Assembly (NCBI GenBank): GCA_003487525.1
Contig: DNDT01000435.1
Span: 1-5,717 of the forward strand
DNA length: 5,717 nucleotides
From: Flavobacteriales bacterium
Lineage (GTDB): Bacteria; Bacteroidota; Bacteroidia; Flavobacteriales_E; Vicingaceae
Reading direction: 5' to 3'
The notes beneath the pieces were generated by a model that saw only the letters and a list, made by a program, of their open reading frames with translations, was not told the origin of the DNA and made no database searches. Shown here piece by piece: positions 1-5,717 of this stretch (its first letter is position 1; the number at the start of each line of letters is the position of its first letter). The position numbers and the translations under genes were made by a program.

Positions 1-885
1 TATATCCATTTTTTCAAGTTCCGCTTTTTGAAGCAAGTTGTATCTGTCCAACGAAAAGGAGGTAATGGAAAGTGCCCGTCTAGAAATGTCGCTTCCGATC
101 AACCTGCACGCAGTTTTGGAAGATGTGGATTCTTCGATGGGTCTTCGGAGTGAGTGAAAAGCTTCTTTATCAAATCCCAACCAATTCATAAAAGCATACT
201 CCTCTCTCAGTGCACCGGGCTGAATGTTATAGGCTATCATTCCAGCTTCAACCAGCAAGGTGCCCGATCCACACATCGGATTCACGAAATTTTCTTTTTT
301 ATCCCATCCGCTTAACAGGATCATCCCTGCAGCCAGGCATTCGTTCAATGGCGCTTCAAAACTCATTCCCCTGTATCCCCTTTTAAACAAAGGTTGGCCC
401 GAAGAATTTATCGAAATCGTGCATTTATTGTCACTGATAAACAAGTCTATGACCACATCGGGACGTTCCTTGTCGATACTGGGTCTTACCTGTTTTTTCT
501 TCCTGAATCGATCGACGATGCCATCTTTTAAAACCAGGGCCGGGTAATTTGTATTTTTAAATGCGTCCCCGTATACAGTGGCCTGAATCATAAAAGTCTT
601 CCTTACATCAAAAATGTCTTCCCAGTTTATTTTGAATGCACCGTAGTAAATGTCCTTTTCATCCCTAAAAATCAGGGTTCTTAAATTGACCAATACACTT
701 AAGGCTGTTCTTAGTTCCAGATTGGCTTTATAAATGCCGGTAAGATCAGCATCAAACTCCACTGCACGTTTTTTCCTGGTAAGATTTTTAAATGCTAAGT
801 TTTCCAGTTCCCTGAACAATGGATCTTCAAGGCCCATTAATGTTTTCGCGATACAGCGATAGACGGTCTTGTCATTTTTAAGCAT
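1..885 (-). CDS. THUMP-domain class I SAM-dependent RNA methyltransferase, N-terminal 295 residues (partial)
   Basis: This is the start of a predicted cytoplasmic RNA methyltransferase. The family (RlmL/YpsC-like) puts a methyl group from S-adenosylmethionine on N2 of a guanine in rRNA; the exact target here is inferred. Residues about 45-165 fit a THUMP RNA-binding domain. They are followed by the family hallmark FKRGYR (167-172) and APLNECLAAGMI (178-189). The Rossmann fold then begins with SAM motif I, NPMCGSGTLLVEA (202-214), and GSDIS (264-268) supplies the acidic residue expected to hold the SAM ribose. The catalytic NPPY motif should lie further on, outside the window. The frame stays open to base 1; the usual length is about 380-400 residues, so roughly three quarters is visible. 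ATG 885-883 is the only ATG start after an in-frame TGA ten codons upstream. No strong ribosome binding site is seen. It is divergent from the symporter. E. coli RlmL carries an extra C-terminal methyltransferase domain; whether this protein does cannot be seen. Confidence 0.9.
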   Translation of the reverse strand, partial: MLKNDKTVYRCIAKTLMGLEDPLFRELENLAFKNLTRKKRAVEFDADLTGIYKANLELRTALSVLVNLRTLIFRDEKDIYYGAFKINWEDIFDVRKTFMIQATVYGDAFKNTNYPALVLKDGIVDRFRKKKQVRPSIDKERPDVVIDLFISDNKCTISINSSGQPLFKRGYRGMSFEAPLNECLAAGMILLSGWDKKENFVNPMCGSGTLLVEAGMIAYNIQPGALREEYAFMNWLGFDKEAFHSLRRPIEESTSSKTACRLIGSDISRRALSITSFSLDRYNLLQKAELEKMDI

Positions 886-899
886 GCGCTTCTGATTGT

Positions 900-942
900 T
901 GAAGAAAGGATTTCACGGTTTGACAAATAATGTCTTTCTTCA
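900..942. repeat. 9-bp perfect inverted repeat across the divergent start region
   Basis: TGAAGAAAG at 900-908 is the exact reverse complement of CTTTCTTCA at 934-942, with 25 bases between the arms. The repeat covers most of the gap between the methyltransferase start (885, minus strand) and the symporter start (930 or 942, plus strand). Such a position would suit an operator acting on both genes, but no regulator gene is seen here. The arms are simple purine/pyrimidine runs, so chance is a real alternative. The right arm lies inside the first codons of the symporter if translation starts at 930, and just before them if it starts at 942. Confidence 0.3.
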
Positions 943-2735
943 TGGCACAATTTTACAGAAAGGTGGTCACAATTGATTGGATTATTGTCATTTTATATCT
1001 CTCGCTGACAATTTATATCGGATTCAGGTACAAGTCTCAGGCCGGAAAAAGCTTAAGCGATTTTTTCCTCGGGGGAAGAAACATCCCGTGGTACATAGCA
1101 GGAATATCCATGGTCGCAACGACGTTTGCCGCAGATACCCCGCTCTGGGTCACCGAACGGGTTGCAATGTTCGGGGTCTCCGGAAACTGGATTTGGTGGA
1201 ACATGCTGATCGGGGGAATGCTGACTACCTTCTTCTTTGCACAGTACTGGAGGAGAGCCGAGGTACTAACCGAACTCGAATTTATTGAACTCAGGTACAG
1301 TGGAAAAGCCGCTGAATTGCTGAGGGGATTCAAATCCGTTTACATGGGACTGGTGTTGAACGCGATTATCATTGGATGGGTGAACGCTGCCATGATCATG
1401 ATTTTAGGCGTTTTCTTCGGACTTCAAGGGTTTGAGGCTCTCGTGGCCGTTTCGGCCCTGATGTTTCTTGTCGCATTGTACAGCACGCTTTCGGGATTAA
1501 AAGGAGTGGTTATTACCGATACCGTTCAGTTTCTGATCGCCATGGCTTCGTGCATTATTCTGGCATGGATTGCCCTGTCAACCGATAAAGTGGGAGGAAT
1601 TGCACGCACCGAGACTTTCGGAGGCCAGTGGCGATTCGATTTTTTCCCGGTCATTTCGAGTGAAAACCCGATCGCATCCGCCGGTGAGGTTTTTAGCGTT
1701 ACCATCGGATCTTTTCTGACCTATGGGTTAATTCAATGGTGGGCAAGCTGGTACCCGGGCGCAGAACCGGGTGGCGGCGGGTATGTAGCGCAACGCATCA
1801 TGGGTACAAAAAATGAAAAACACGCCATTTATGCCACCTTGTTTTTTCAAATTGCCCATTACTGTTTGCGCCCCTGGCCCTGGATCATTGTCGGTCTTTG
1901 TTCTCTGGTGTTATACCCTGATTTACCGATCGATCAGGCAGGACAGGGATTTGTCATGACCATGCGCGATTATCTTCCCGTCGGGTTAAAGGGGCTCTTG
2001 TTTGTGGCATTTCTGGCAGCTTACATGAGTACCATTTCAACGCAACTCAACTGGGGAGCAAGTTATCTCACCAATGACTTGTACAAGCGATTCATCAAAA
2101 AAGAAGATCAGTTTTCGGATACGGAAAAGGCGGATCGGCATTATGTGGCTGCAGGAAGGGTGTTGACCGTTGTCATCATGCTCGTAGCGGTAATATCCAC
2201 GAGTCTGATTGAAACCATTGACCAGGCGGCGAGATTCCTGATTGAATGTGGCGCCGGTCTGGGACTGGTACTTATTTTACGCTGGTACTGGTGGAGAATC
2301 AATGCCTGGAGCGAAATTGCGGCAGTAATCGCACCATTTGCAGGATATATCTTCTCGAATTATGTTCTGCACCTTGAGTTTCCATCGAGCTTTCTGTTGA
2401 CCACAGGCATAACCACGGTTACCTGGTTGCTGGTTACTTTTTTAAGTCCCGCCGAACCAATTGTCGTGTTGGAAAAATTTTATTTTAAAATCAAACCTTC
2501 CGGAAACTGGAAAATAATTGATTCGACTGATAAAGATCCCGGTGATTTGAAATTTAGATTTGTATGCTGGTTTGCTGCAATGGTCATGACGTATTCTTCG
2601 CTCTTCCTTATTGGTTATACAATATTTCAAAACTGGTCATTGGCAATATTGAATTTTTGCATATCCCTGAGTGCTCTTTTCCTACTCAAATGGGGCTTGT
2701 CGAAATTGCATTTTTTTAATTCCAAACCCTTGTAA
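930..2735 (+). CDS. Sodium:solute symporter (SSS/SLC5 family), substrate unknown
   Basis: This 601-residue inner-membrane protein should use the sodium gradient to import a small solute. About 13-14 hydrophobic segments are visible, including residues 16-33, 53-70, 86-105, 137-163, 169-188, 193-215, 253-274, 298-328, 352-378, 409-427, 434-452, 461-480, 487-506, 545-564 and 568-588. The best family mark is AAYMSTISTQLNWGAS (363-378) followed by YLTNDLYKRF. It lines up with the PutP helix AAVMSTLSCQ...ITEDLYK, whose Ser340 and Thr341 bind sodium (Na2 site); Ser367 and Thr368 are the counterparts here. Other features are LGGRNIPWYIAG (48-59), FAADTPLW (66-73) and a glycine-rich loop, PGAEPGGGGYVAQR (276-289). 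The length and the two extra C-terminal helices suit the longer members of the family. The substrate (sugar, amino acid, polyol or other) cannot be read from the sequence, and no catabolic gene is adjacent. ATG 942 (MAQFYR) is an in-frame alternative start. Neither start has a good ribosome binding site, which is common in Bacteroidota. No intrinsic terminator is seen after the stop. Confidence 0.93.
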   Translation: MSFFMAQFYRKVVTIDWIIVILYLSLTIYIGFRYKSQAGKSLSDFFLGGRNIPWYIAGISMVATTFAADTPLWVTERVAMFGVSGNWIWWNMLIGGMLTTFFFAQYWRRAEVLTELEFIELRYSGKAAELLRGFKSVYMGLVLNAIIIGWVNAAMIMILGVFFGLQGFEALVAVSALMFLVALYSTLSGLKGVVITDTVQFLIAMASCIILAWIALSTDKVGGIARTETFGGQWRFDFFPVISSENPIASAGEVFSVTIGSFLTYGLIQWWASWYPGAEPGGGGYVAQRIMGTKNEKHAIYATLFFQIAHYCLRPWPWIIVGLCSLVLYPDLPIDQAGQGFVMTMRDYLPVGLKGLLFVAFLAAYMSTISTQLNWGASYLTNDLYKRFIKKEDQFSDTEKADRHYVAAGRVLTVVIMLVAVISTSLIETIDQAARFLIECGAGLGLVLILRWYWWRINAWSEIAAVIAPFAGYIFSNYVLHLEFPSSFLLTTGITTVTWLLVTFLSPAEPIVVLEKFYFKIKPSGNWKIIDSTDKDPGDLKFRFVCWFAAMVMTYSSLFLIGYTIFQNWSLAILNFCISLSALFLLKWGLSKLHFFNSKPL

Positions 2736-2759
2736 AGTCCTAATTAATCTGCATATTTG
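2729..2759 (+). promoter_or_regulatory. Candidate Bacteroidota-type promoter for the lipoprotein gene
   Basis: The Bacteroidota sigma-A consensus is TTTG, about 19-21 bases, then TAnnTTTG. Here CTTG (2729-2732) is followed after 19 bases by CATATTTG (2752-2759), a match of 3/4 and 7/8. Transcription would begin near 2765, giving a leader of about 50 bases before the ATG at 2815. The -33 element overlaps the last codons of the symporter. The match was made by eye in AT-rich DNA, so it is only a candidate. Confidence 0.35.
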
Positions 2760-2768
2760 TGTTTTGTT

Positions 2769-2791
2769 AATTGATAAATATTTTATTAATT
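2769..2791. repeat. AT-rich imperfect palindrome in the lipoprotein leader
   Basis: AATTGATAAA (2769-2778) and TTTATTAATT (2782-2791) pair at nine of ten positions, with one G-T wobble, around a 3-base loop. The heptamer TTAATTG also recurs directly at 2767-2773 and 2786-2792. No run of T follows the 3' arm, so this is not a standard terminator for the upstream symporter gene. If the candidate promoter at 2729-2759 is real, the hairpin would sit at the extreme 5' end of the lipoprotein mRNA, where it could stabilise the message or bind a regulator. AT-rich DNA makes such matches common. Confidence 0.3.
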
Positions 2792-2814
2792 GCAAGTTGA
2801 TTCACAGAATATCT

Positions 2815-3741
2815 ATGCGTAAGAAAGCTCTAACTCAGATGAATTTGAGGAATTATATTTTAACCCTTGGTGTCATTGCCCTAATAGGTATTTCGTGCGG
2901 TGACGGTGGAAATGGTACCACGGAAGCCAACGGAACAGAAGAAAATACTTCTGATAATAGTACCGGGGAGAGTAATCAGTTATTTGAAATGGAGGGTAAA
3001 TTATTTAGCATCCCCTCACCTGTTCAAACTGCTTTCTTAATAAAAGAAGTCGGAAGCAATTACGATCCCACTTTTTTAAATGACGCAAAAGTTGCGACAA
3101 ACTACAGTACGAACTTTAAAAAAGGCATCAATCTGGGGATATACAGCGCTGATCTGGGTTATGTAACCATATACGAGCAAACACAGGATGCCATTGCCTA
3201 TTTAACTGCAGTTAAAAAACTTGCCAACGATCTGGGAGTTTCGGGCGCATTCGACATGAAGTTAATGTCCAGGTTTGAAGGAAATCTCGGAAATCGCGAT
3301 TCACTGCTTTGTCTGGTCGGAGATGCATTGAGAGCTTCTGACGCTTACCTCAAGAACAATCAGCGGAACGATGTCGGTTCACTTGTACTTGCCGGAGGAT
3401 GGATCGAAAGCCTTTACTTCTCTACCCTGGTGGCTGCTCGATCTCACAACGACGATGTGATAAATCGAATTGGTTCTCAAAAGGCCACCTGCAATAATTT
3501 GGTACAATTATTAATGCCTTATTACAGTAAGGAAGATTACACGGCGCTAATCGATCAGTTAATGGAACTTAACGATGTTTACAAAGGAGTCGAGATTGTA
3601 TACACATACAAAGAACCGACCGTGGATGTCGGAAAGAAAAAAACAACATTTAACAGTGTGTCGGATGTTAGAATTACGGACGAGCAGTTAAATGATATTT
3701 CGCAGAAAATTAAAATTATCAGGGATCAATTGGTCAGTTAA
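2815..3741 (+). CDS. Predicted lipoprotein of unknown function
   Basis: The protein has 308 residues. Its N-terminus carries basic residues (RKK, then R12), a hydrophobic stretch (about 14-26) and a lipobox-like GISC with Cys28 as the predicted acylated residue. Residues 29-54 form a Gly/Asn/Thr/Glu-rich acidic linker, typical after a lipidated cysteine. The rest (about 55-308) looks mostly alpha-helical. It contains distinctive segments such as FSIPSPVQTAF (64-74), NLGIYSADLGYVTIYEQTQ (106-124) and LVLAGGWIESLYFSTLV (190-206). I recognise these as like an uncharacterised conserved Bacteroidota lipoprotein, and know no reaction or partner. No enzyme motif is visible. It is probably anchored in the outer or inner membrane facing the periplasm. 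The reading frame is open further upstream (from 2671), but that part overlaps the symporter gene and lacks signal-peptide character. ATG 2815 puts the Cys at 28; ATG 2839 would put it at 20, an equally usual signal length. The next gene starts 17 bases after the stop, which suggests an operon. Confidence 0.8.
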   Translation: MRKKALTQMNLRNYILTLGVIALIGISCGDGGNGTTEANGTEENTSDNSTGESNQLFEMEGKLFSIPSPVQTAFLIKEVGSNYDPTFLNDAKVATNYSTNFKKGINLGIYSADLGYVTIYEQTQDAIAYLTAVKKLANDLGVSGAFDMKLMSRFEGNLGNRDSLLCLVGDALRASDAYLKNNQRNDVGSLVLAGGWIESLYFSTLVAARSHNDDVINRIGSQKATCNNLVQLLMPYYSKEDYTALIDQLMELNDVYKGVEIVYTYKEPTVDVGKKKTTFNSVSDVRITDEQLNDISQKIKIIRDQLVS

Positions 3742-3758
3742 CAACTATTTCTTAAAAG

Positions 3759-4178
3759 ATGAAATTCAACATTAGACTTATTTCGTTTATAACGGTACTC
3801 TTACTTTCCGGAAGTGTTTACAGCCAATGTGATACGATTGCCACACTCTGTGAGACTCACATGAGCGCGGATTTTATTTCTGACGGACAACAATACCGAG
3901 CCTTGTTAAGAAGTGAAGAAATCGCAGAATTTGATGTCACTCTATACGGAGGAAGTACATACAGACTAAGTGCATGCAGTGGGCTTTCAGATGGAAATCT
4001 TGTTTTTACCATCCTTGACCAGGAAAGAAATATTCTCTTCTCAAACAATGAATACGGCATGTCTCCATACTGGGATTTTTCGGTTACCCATACCCTGGAT
4101 GCCATCATTGAAGCACGGTTGAAACCAAGCGAAGCCGAATCAGGTTGTGCAGTACTGCTGATCAGTTTCAAGCCATAA
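3759..4178 (+). CDS. Small secreted four-cysteine protein, unknown function
   Basis: This 139-residue protein has a clear Sec signal peptide: MKFNIR, a hydrophobic core (about 7-18) and a signal peptidase I-type site, VYS (20-22), before Gln23. The mature part is about 117 residues, with cysteines at 24, 31, 73 and 130. These could form two disulphides, as expected outside the cytoplasm. The alternating pattern in residues 57-120 (TLYGGSTYRLSAC, LVFTILDQERNILFSN, then a DFSVTHTLDAIIEARL stretch) suggests a compact beta-sandwich. It loosely resembles pre-peptidase C-terminal (PPC)-type domains, but that likeness is tentative. There is no transmembrane segment after the signal and no catalytic motif. 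It begins 17 bases after the lipoprotein stop and is followed by an intrinsic terminator, so the two genes are probably one transcript whose products both act in the periplasm or on the surface. I do not recognise a named family. Confidence 0.78.
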   Translation: MKFNIRLISFITVLLLSGSVYSQCDTIATLCETHMSADFISDGQQYRALLRSEEIAEFDVTLYGGSTYRLSACSGLSDGNLVFTILDQERNILFSNNEYGMSPYWDFSVTHTLDAIIEARLKPSEAESGCAVLLISFKP

Positions 4179-4198
4179 TACACACACAAAATCTTACT

Positions 4199-4230
4199 AA
4201 GGCACCTCTCTCTCGATTGGTGTCTTTTTT
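4199..4230 (+). terminator. Intrinsic terminator closing the lipoprotein/secreted-protein unit
   Basis: GGCACC (4201-4206) pairs with GGTGTC (4219-4224) through six pairs, one a G-T wobble, around a 12-base loop. The stem can be extended by the AA at 4199-4200 pairing into the T run. Six T residues (4225-4230) follow directly. The hairpin begins about 20 bases after the stop of the small secreted protein. It has no matching T run on the other strand, so it works in the plus direction. It separates this unit from the ABC gene that starts at 4264. Confidence 0.75.
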
Positions 4231-4263
4231 GTATATTCACGGCACACATTCAATTCCAGATTC

Positions 4264-5717
4264 ATGAGTGAAAATATACTTAAAGCATTAATGCAACTTT
4301 TTGCCATTGTGGTTGAAGTTGAAGGAATATCCACAAACAGTCGTCAAATTGTTGAATCATTTTTAAAACAACAGCTTAACCAGGAGCTGGTTGAAGAATA
4401 CCTTGCCCTTTTTGACGGTTTTATCGCCAAACAAAATGCAAAAGCAGATGGAACCGAACGAAGAAAGAAAATATCCGGAAGTAGTGTTAAGGTGCTTAAA
4501 ATCTGCACCGAAATAAACGAGGAACTGGCTCAGCCCCAAAAAATTGTCGTACTTATCAGACTGCTTGAGTTTATTTACAGCGATGGAAAAGAAGCCGCGG
4601 AACAGGAACTGGAATTTGTGCACACTGTTTCCGAGATTTTTAACATTCCCGAAGAAGAATTTGTAAACTGTAACGCGTTTGTGAAATCGGACAGTAAGAC
4701 AAAACTTGAATCTGACGCCGTATTAATTGTAAATCATGTAGAAGAATCCAAACTAAAGAAATCCAGACACCTCTATTCTGAAGGAATGGACGACGGAGAG
4801 GTCCGGGTCTTAATGGTCAAAAGCGTAAAAATGCTTCTGTTAAAGTACCTGGGCAGCCAGGAACTTTACCTTAACGGACAGGTTCTTCAGCCGGGTCGAA
4901 CCAGCATCCTCAATCAGGGTTCCTCGATCAGAAGCACAAAGGTTCAGCCCATTTATTACAGTGATATATTAAGCAGTTTCCTATCGGATGCTTCGGCCGA
5001 AAAAATTGTATTTGAAGTGAAAGACCTCGAATATGTGTTCAAGGGAGGAAACATCGGAATGCATAAACTGAATTTCACCGAAGAATCCGGAAAGTTGTGT
5101 GGCGTGATGGGCGCCAGTGGTGCCGGTAAGTCAACCCTGCTCAATTTACTCAACGGAAATTACAAACCAACGAGTGGTTCAGTGACCATTAACGGGGTCG
5201 ATATTCACGACAAAAGTCAAAAAGAACGAATTGAGGGAGTCATTGGTTTTGTATCTCAGGATGACTTGTTAATTGAAGAACTTACCGTTTTCCAAAATCT
5301 TTATTACAATGCCCGTCTTTGCTTTGACAAGTTGCCGGATGACGAAATTGTCAAATTGGTTGACGATACCCTGCACAGCCTGGGATTGTATCAGACAAAG
5401 AACCTTAAAGTCGGAAGCCCGCTTGAAAAAACCATCAGTGGTGGTCAGCGCAAGCGTTTGAATATTGCACTCGAGTTAATCAGGGAACCGGCAGTATTGT
5501 TTGTGGACGAACCTACATCCGGTCTTTCATCCAGAGACTCCGAAAACATCATGGACCTGCTCAAGCAATTGGCGTTAAAAGGAAAGCTGGTGTTTGTTGT
5601 AATACACCAGCCCTCATCGGACATCTACAAGATGTTCGACAAGCTGCTCATTCTTGATACAGGCGGATATGCAATTTACAACGGAGATCCGGTCGATGCC
5701 ATCATTTACTTCAAGCA
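4264..5717 (+). CDS. TerB-like/ABCG-type ABC transporter fusion protein, N-terminal 484 residues (partial)
   Basis: The frame is open from ATG 4264 to the right edge. Residues about 5-138 form an acidic, helical TerB-like domain (tellurite-resistance/DjlA N-terminal fold) containing FIYSDGKEAAEQELEFV (103-119). Residues about 178-240 look beta-rich, with LYLNGQVLQPGRTSILNQGS (201-220) recalling the last strands of an FHA domain; this is tentative. A complete ATP-binding domain follows (about 248-484). It has Walker A GASGAGKST (283-291, Lys289), Q-loop Gln332 in VSQDD, signature ISGGQRKR (391-398), Walker B VLFVDEP (411-417, Glu416) and switch His448 in VIHQPSS. SGGQRKR, DEPTSGL and IHQPSS are typical of the ABCG/eye-pigment type, in which a membrane domain follows on the same chain; here it would lie outside the window. 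All catalytic residues are present, so ATPase activity is expected. The substrate is unknown. A terminator lies between this gene and the upstream pair. TATATTCA (4232-4239) is a weak possible -7 element. Confidence 0.88.
   Translation, partial: MSENILKALMQLFAIVVEVEGISTNSRQIVESFLKQQLNQELVEEYLALFDGFIAKQNAKADGTERRKKISGSSVKVLKICTEINEELAQPQKIVVLIRLLEFIYSDGKEAAEQELEFVHTVSEIFNIPEEEFVNCNAFVKSDSKTKLESDAVLIVNHVEESKLKKSRHLYSEGMDDGEVRVLMVKSVKMLLLKYLGSQELYLNGQVLQPGRTSILNQGSSIRSTKVQPIYYSDILSSFLSDASAEKIVFEVKDLEYVFKGGNIGMHKLNFTEESGKLCGVMGASGAGKSTLLNLLNGNYKPTSGSVTINGVDIHDKSQKERIEGVIGFVSQDDLLIEELTVFQNLYYNARLCFDKLPDDEIVKLVDDTLHSLGLYQTKNLKVGSPLEKTISGGQRKRLNIALELIREPAVLFVDEPTSGLSSRDSENIMDLLKQLALKGKLVFVVIHQPSSDIYKMFDKLLILDTGGYAIYNGDPVDAIIYFK

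Noticed and set aside
260..547. A 95-residue open frame on the plus strand
   Set aside because: It lies entirely opposite the methyltransferase gene, whose minus-strand frame carries clear THUMP and SAM motifs. Its own sequence shows no domain or signal.
878..943. A 21-residue minus-strand frame (MKKDIICQ...) overlapping the methyltransferase start
   Set aside because: It could be a leader peptide coupled to the methyltransferase, but it is very short, has no ribosome binding site and shows no attenuator structure, so chance is more likely.
977..1333. Open frames on both strands inside the symporter gene (977-1288 plus, 1037-1333 minus)
   Set aside because: They overlap the transmembrane coding frame of the symporter, which is strongly supported, and their translations look like out-of-frame sequence.
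2671..2814. Upstream extension of the lipoprotein reading frame
   Set aside because: It overlaps the symporter gene, is cysteine-rich and irregular, and would bury the signal peptide, whereas starts at 2815 or 2839 give a normal lipoprotein signal.
4180..4188. Short ACACACAC run after the small secreted protein gene
   Set aside because: It is too short to count as a meaningful microsatellite and has no evident role.
4232..4239. TATATTCA as a -7 promoter element for the ABC gene
   Set aside because: It matches only 6 of 8 consensus positions and no TTTG-like element lies at the right distance upstream, so it was not listed as a promoter.
3857..4249. A 130-residue minus-strand frame opposite the small secreted protein
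   Set aside because: The plus-strand gene has a clear signal peptide, operon spacing and a terminator. The opposite frame runs through that terminator and shows no domain.
4363..5461. Open frames at 4363-4623 (minus), 4956-5153 (minus) and 5273-5461 (plus) within the ABC gene
   Set aside because: All lie inside the continuous ABC frame, which shows Walker A, signature, Walker B and H-loop motifs in order.

Overview
The window looks like an ordinary chromosomal stretch from a member of the Bacteroidota. This is an inference from several signs. The genes lack clear Shine-Dalgarno sequences, base composition is moderate to AT-rich, and the lipoprotein signal peptide is followed by a Gly/Asn/Glu/Thr-rich linker. 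The symporter, the conserved lipoprotein and the TerB-ABC fusion also look like types I associate with that phylum. I cannot name a genus. No RNA gene, insertion sequence, CRISPR array or phage gene was seen.

Layout. (1) Positions 1-885, minus strand: the N-terminal three quarters of a THUMP-domain SAM-dependent RNA methyltransferase, running off the left edge. (2) Positions 886-929: a very short divergent gap with a 9-bp inverted repeat around it. (3) Positions 930-2735, plus strand: a complete 601-residue sodium:solute symporter (SSS/SLC5 family) with a PutP-like sodium-site helix. (4) Positions 2736-2814: an AT-rich gap with a candidate Bacteroidota-type promoter and an AT-rich imperfect palindrome. 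(5) Positions 2815-4178: a two-gene unit, 17 bp apart, encoding a predicted lipoprotein of unknown function and a small secreted four-cysteine protein, closed by an intrinsic terminator at about 4199-4230. (6) Position 4264 to the right edge: the first 484 residues of a large ABC protein. It has an N-terminal TerB-like helical domain, a short beta-rich (possibly FHA-like) linker domain and a complete ABCG-type nucleotide-binding domain. It has no stop codon in the window.

How they fit together. The methyltransferase (RNA modification) and the symporter (nutrient or osmolyte uptake) are divergent neighbours with no obvious shared pathway. The lipoprotein and the small secreted protein are probably co-transcribed and both leave the cytoplasm. 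The terminator separates them from the ABC gene, so any functional link to it is only positional. The least described items are the lipoprotein/secreted-protein pair and the TerB-ABC fusion. Nothing here amounts to a clearly new defence or mobile system.
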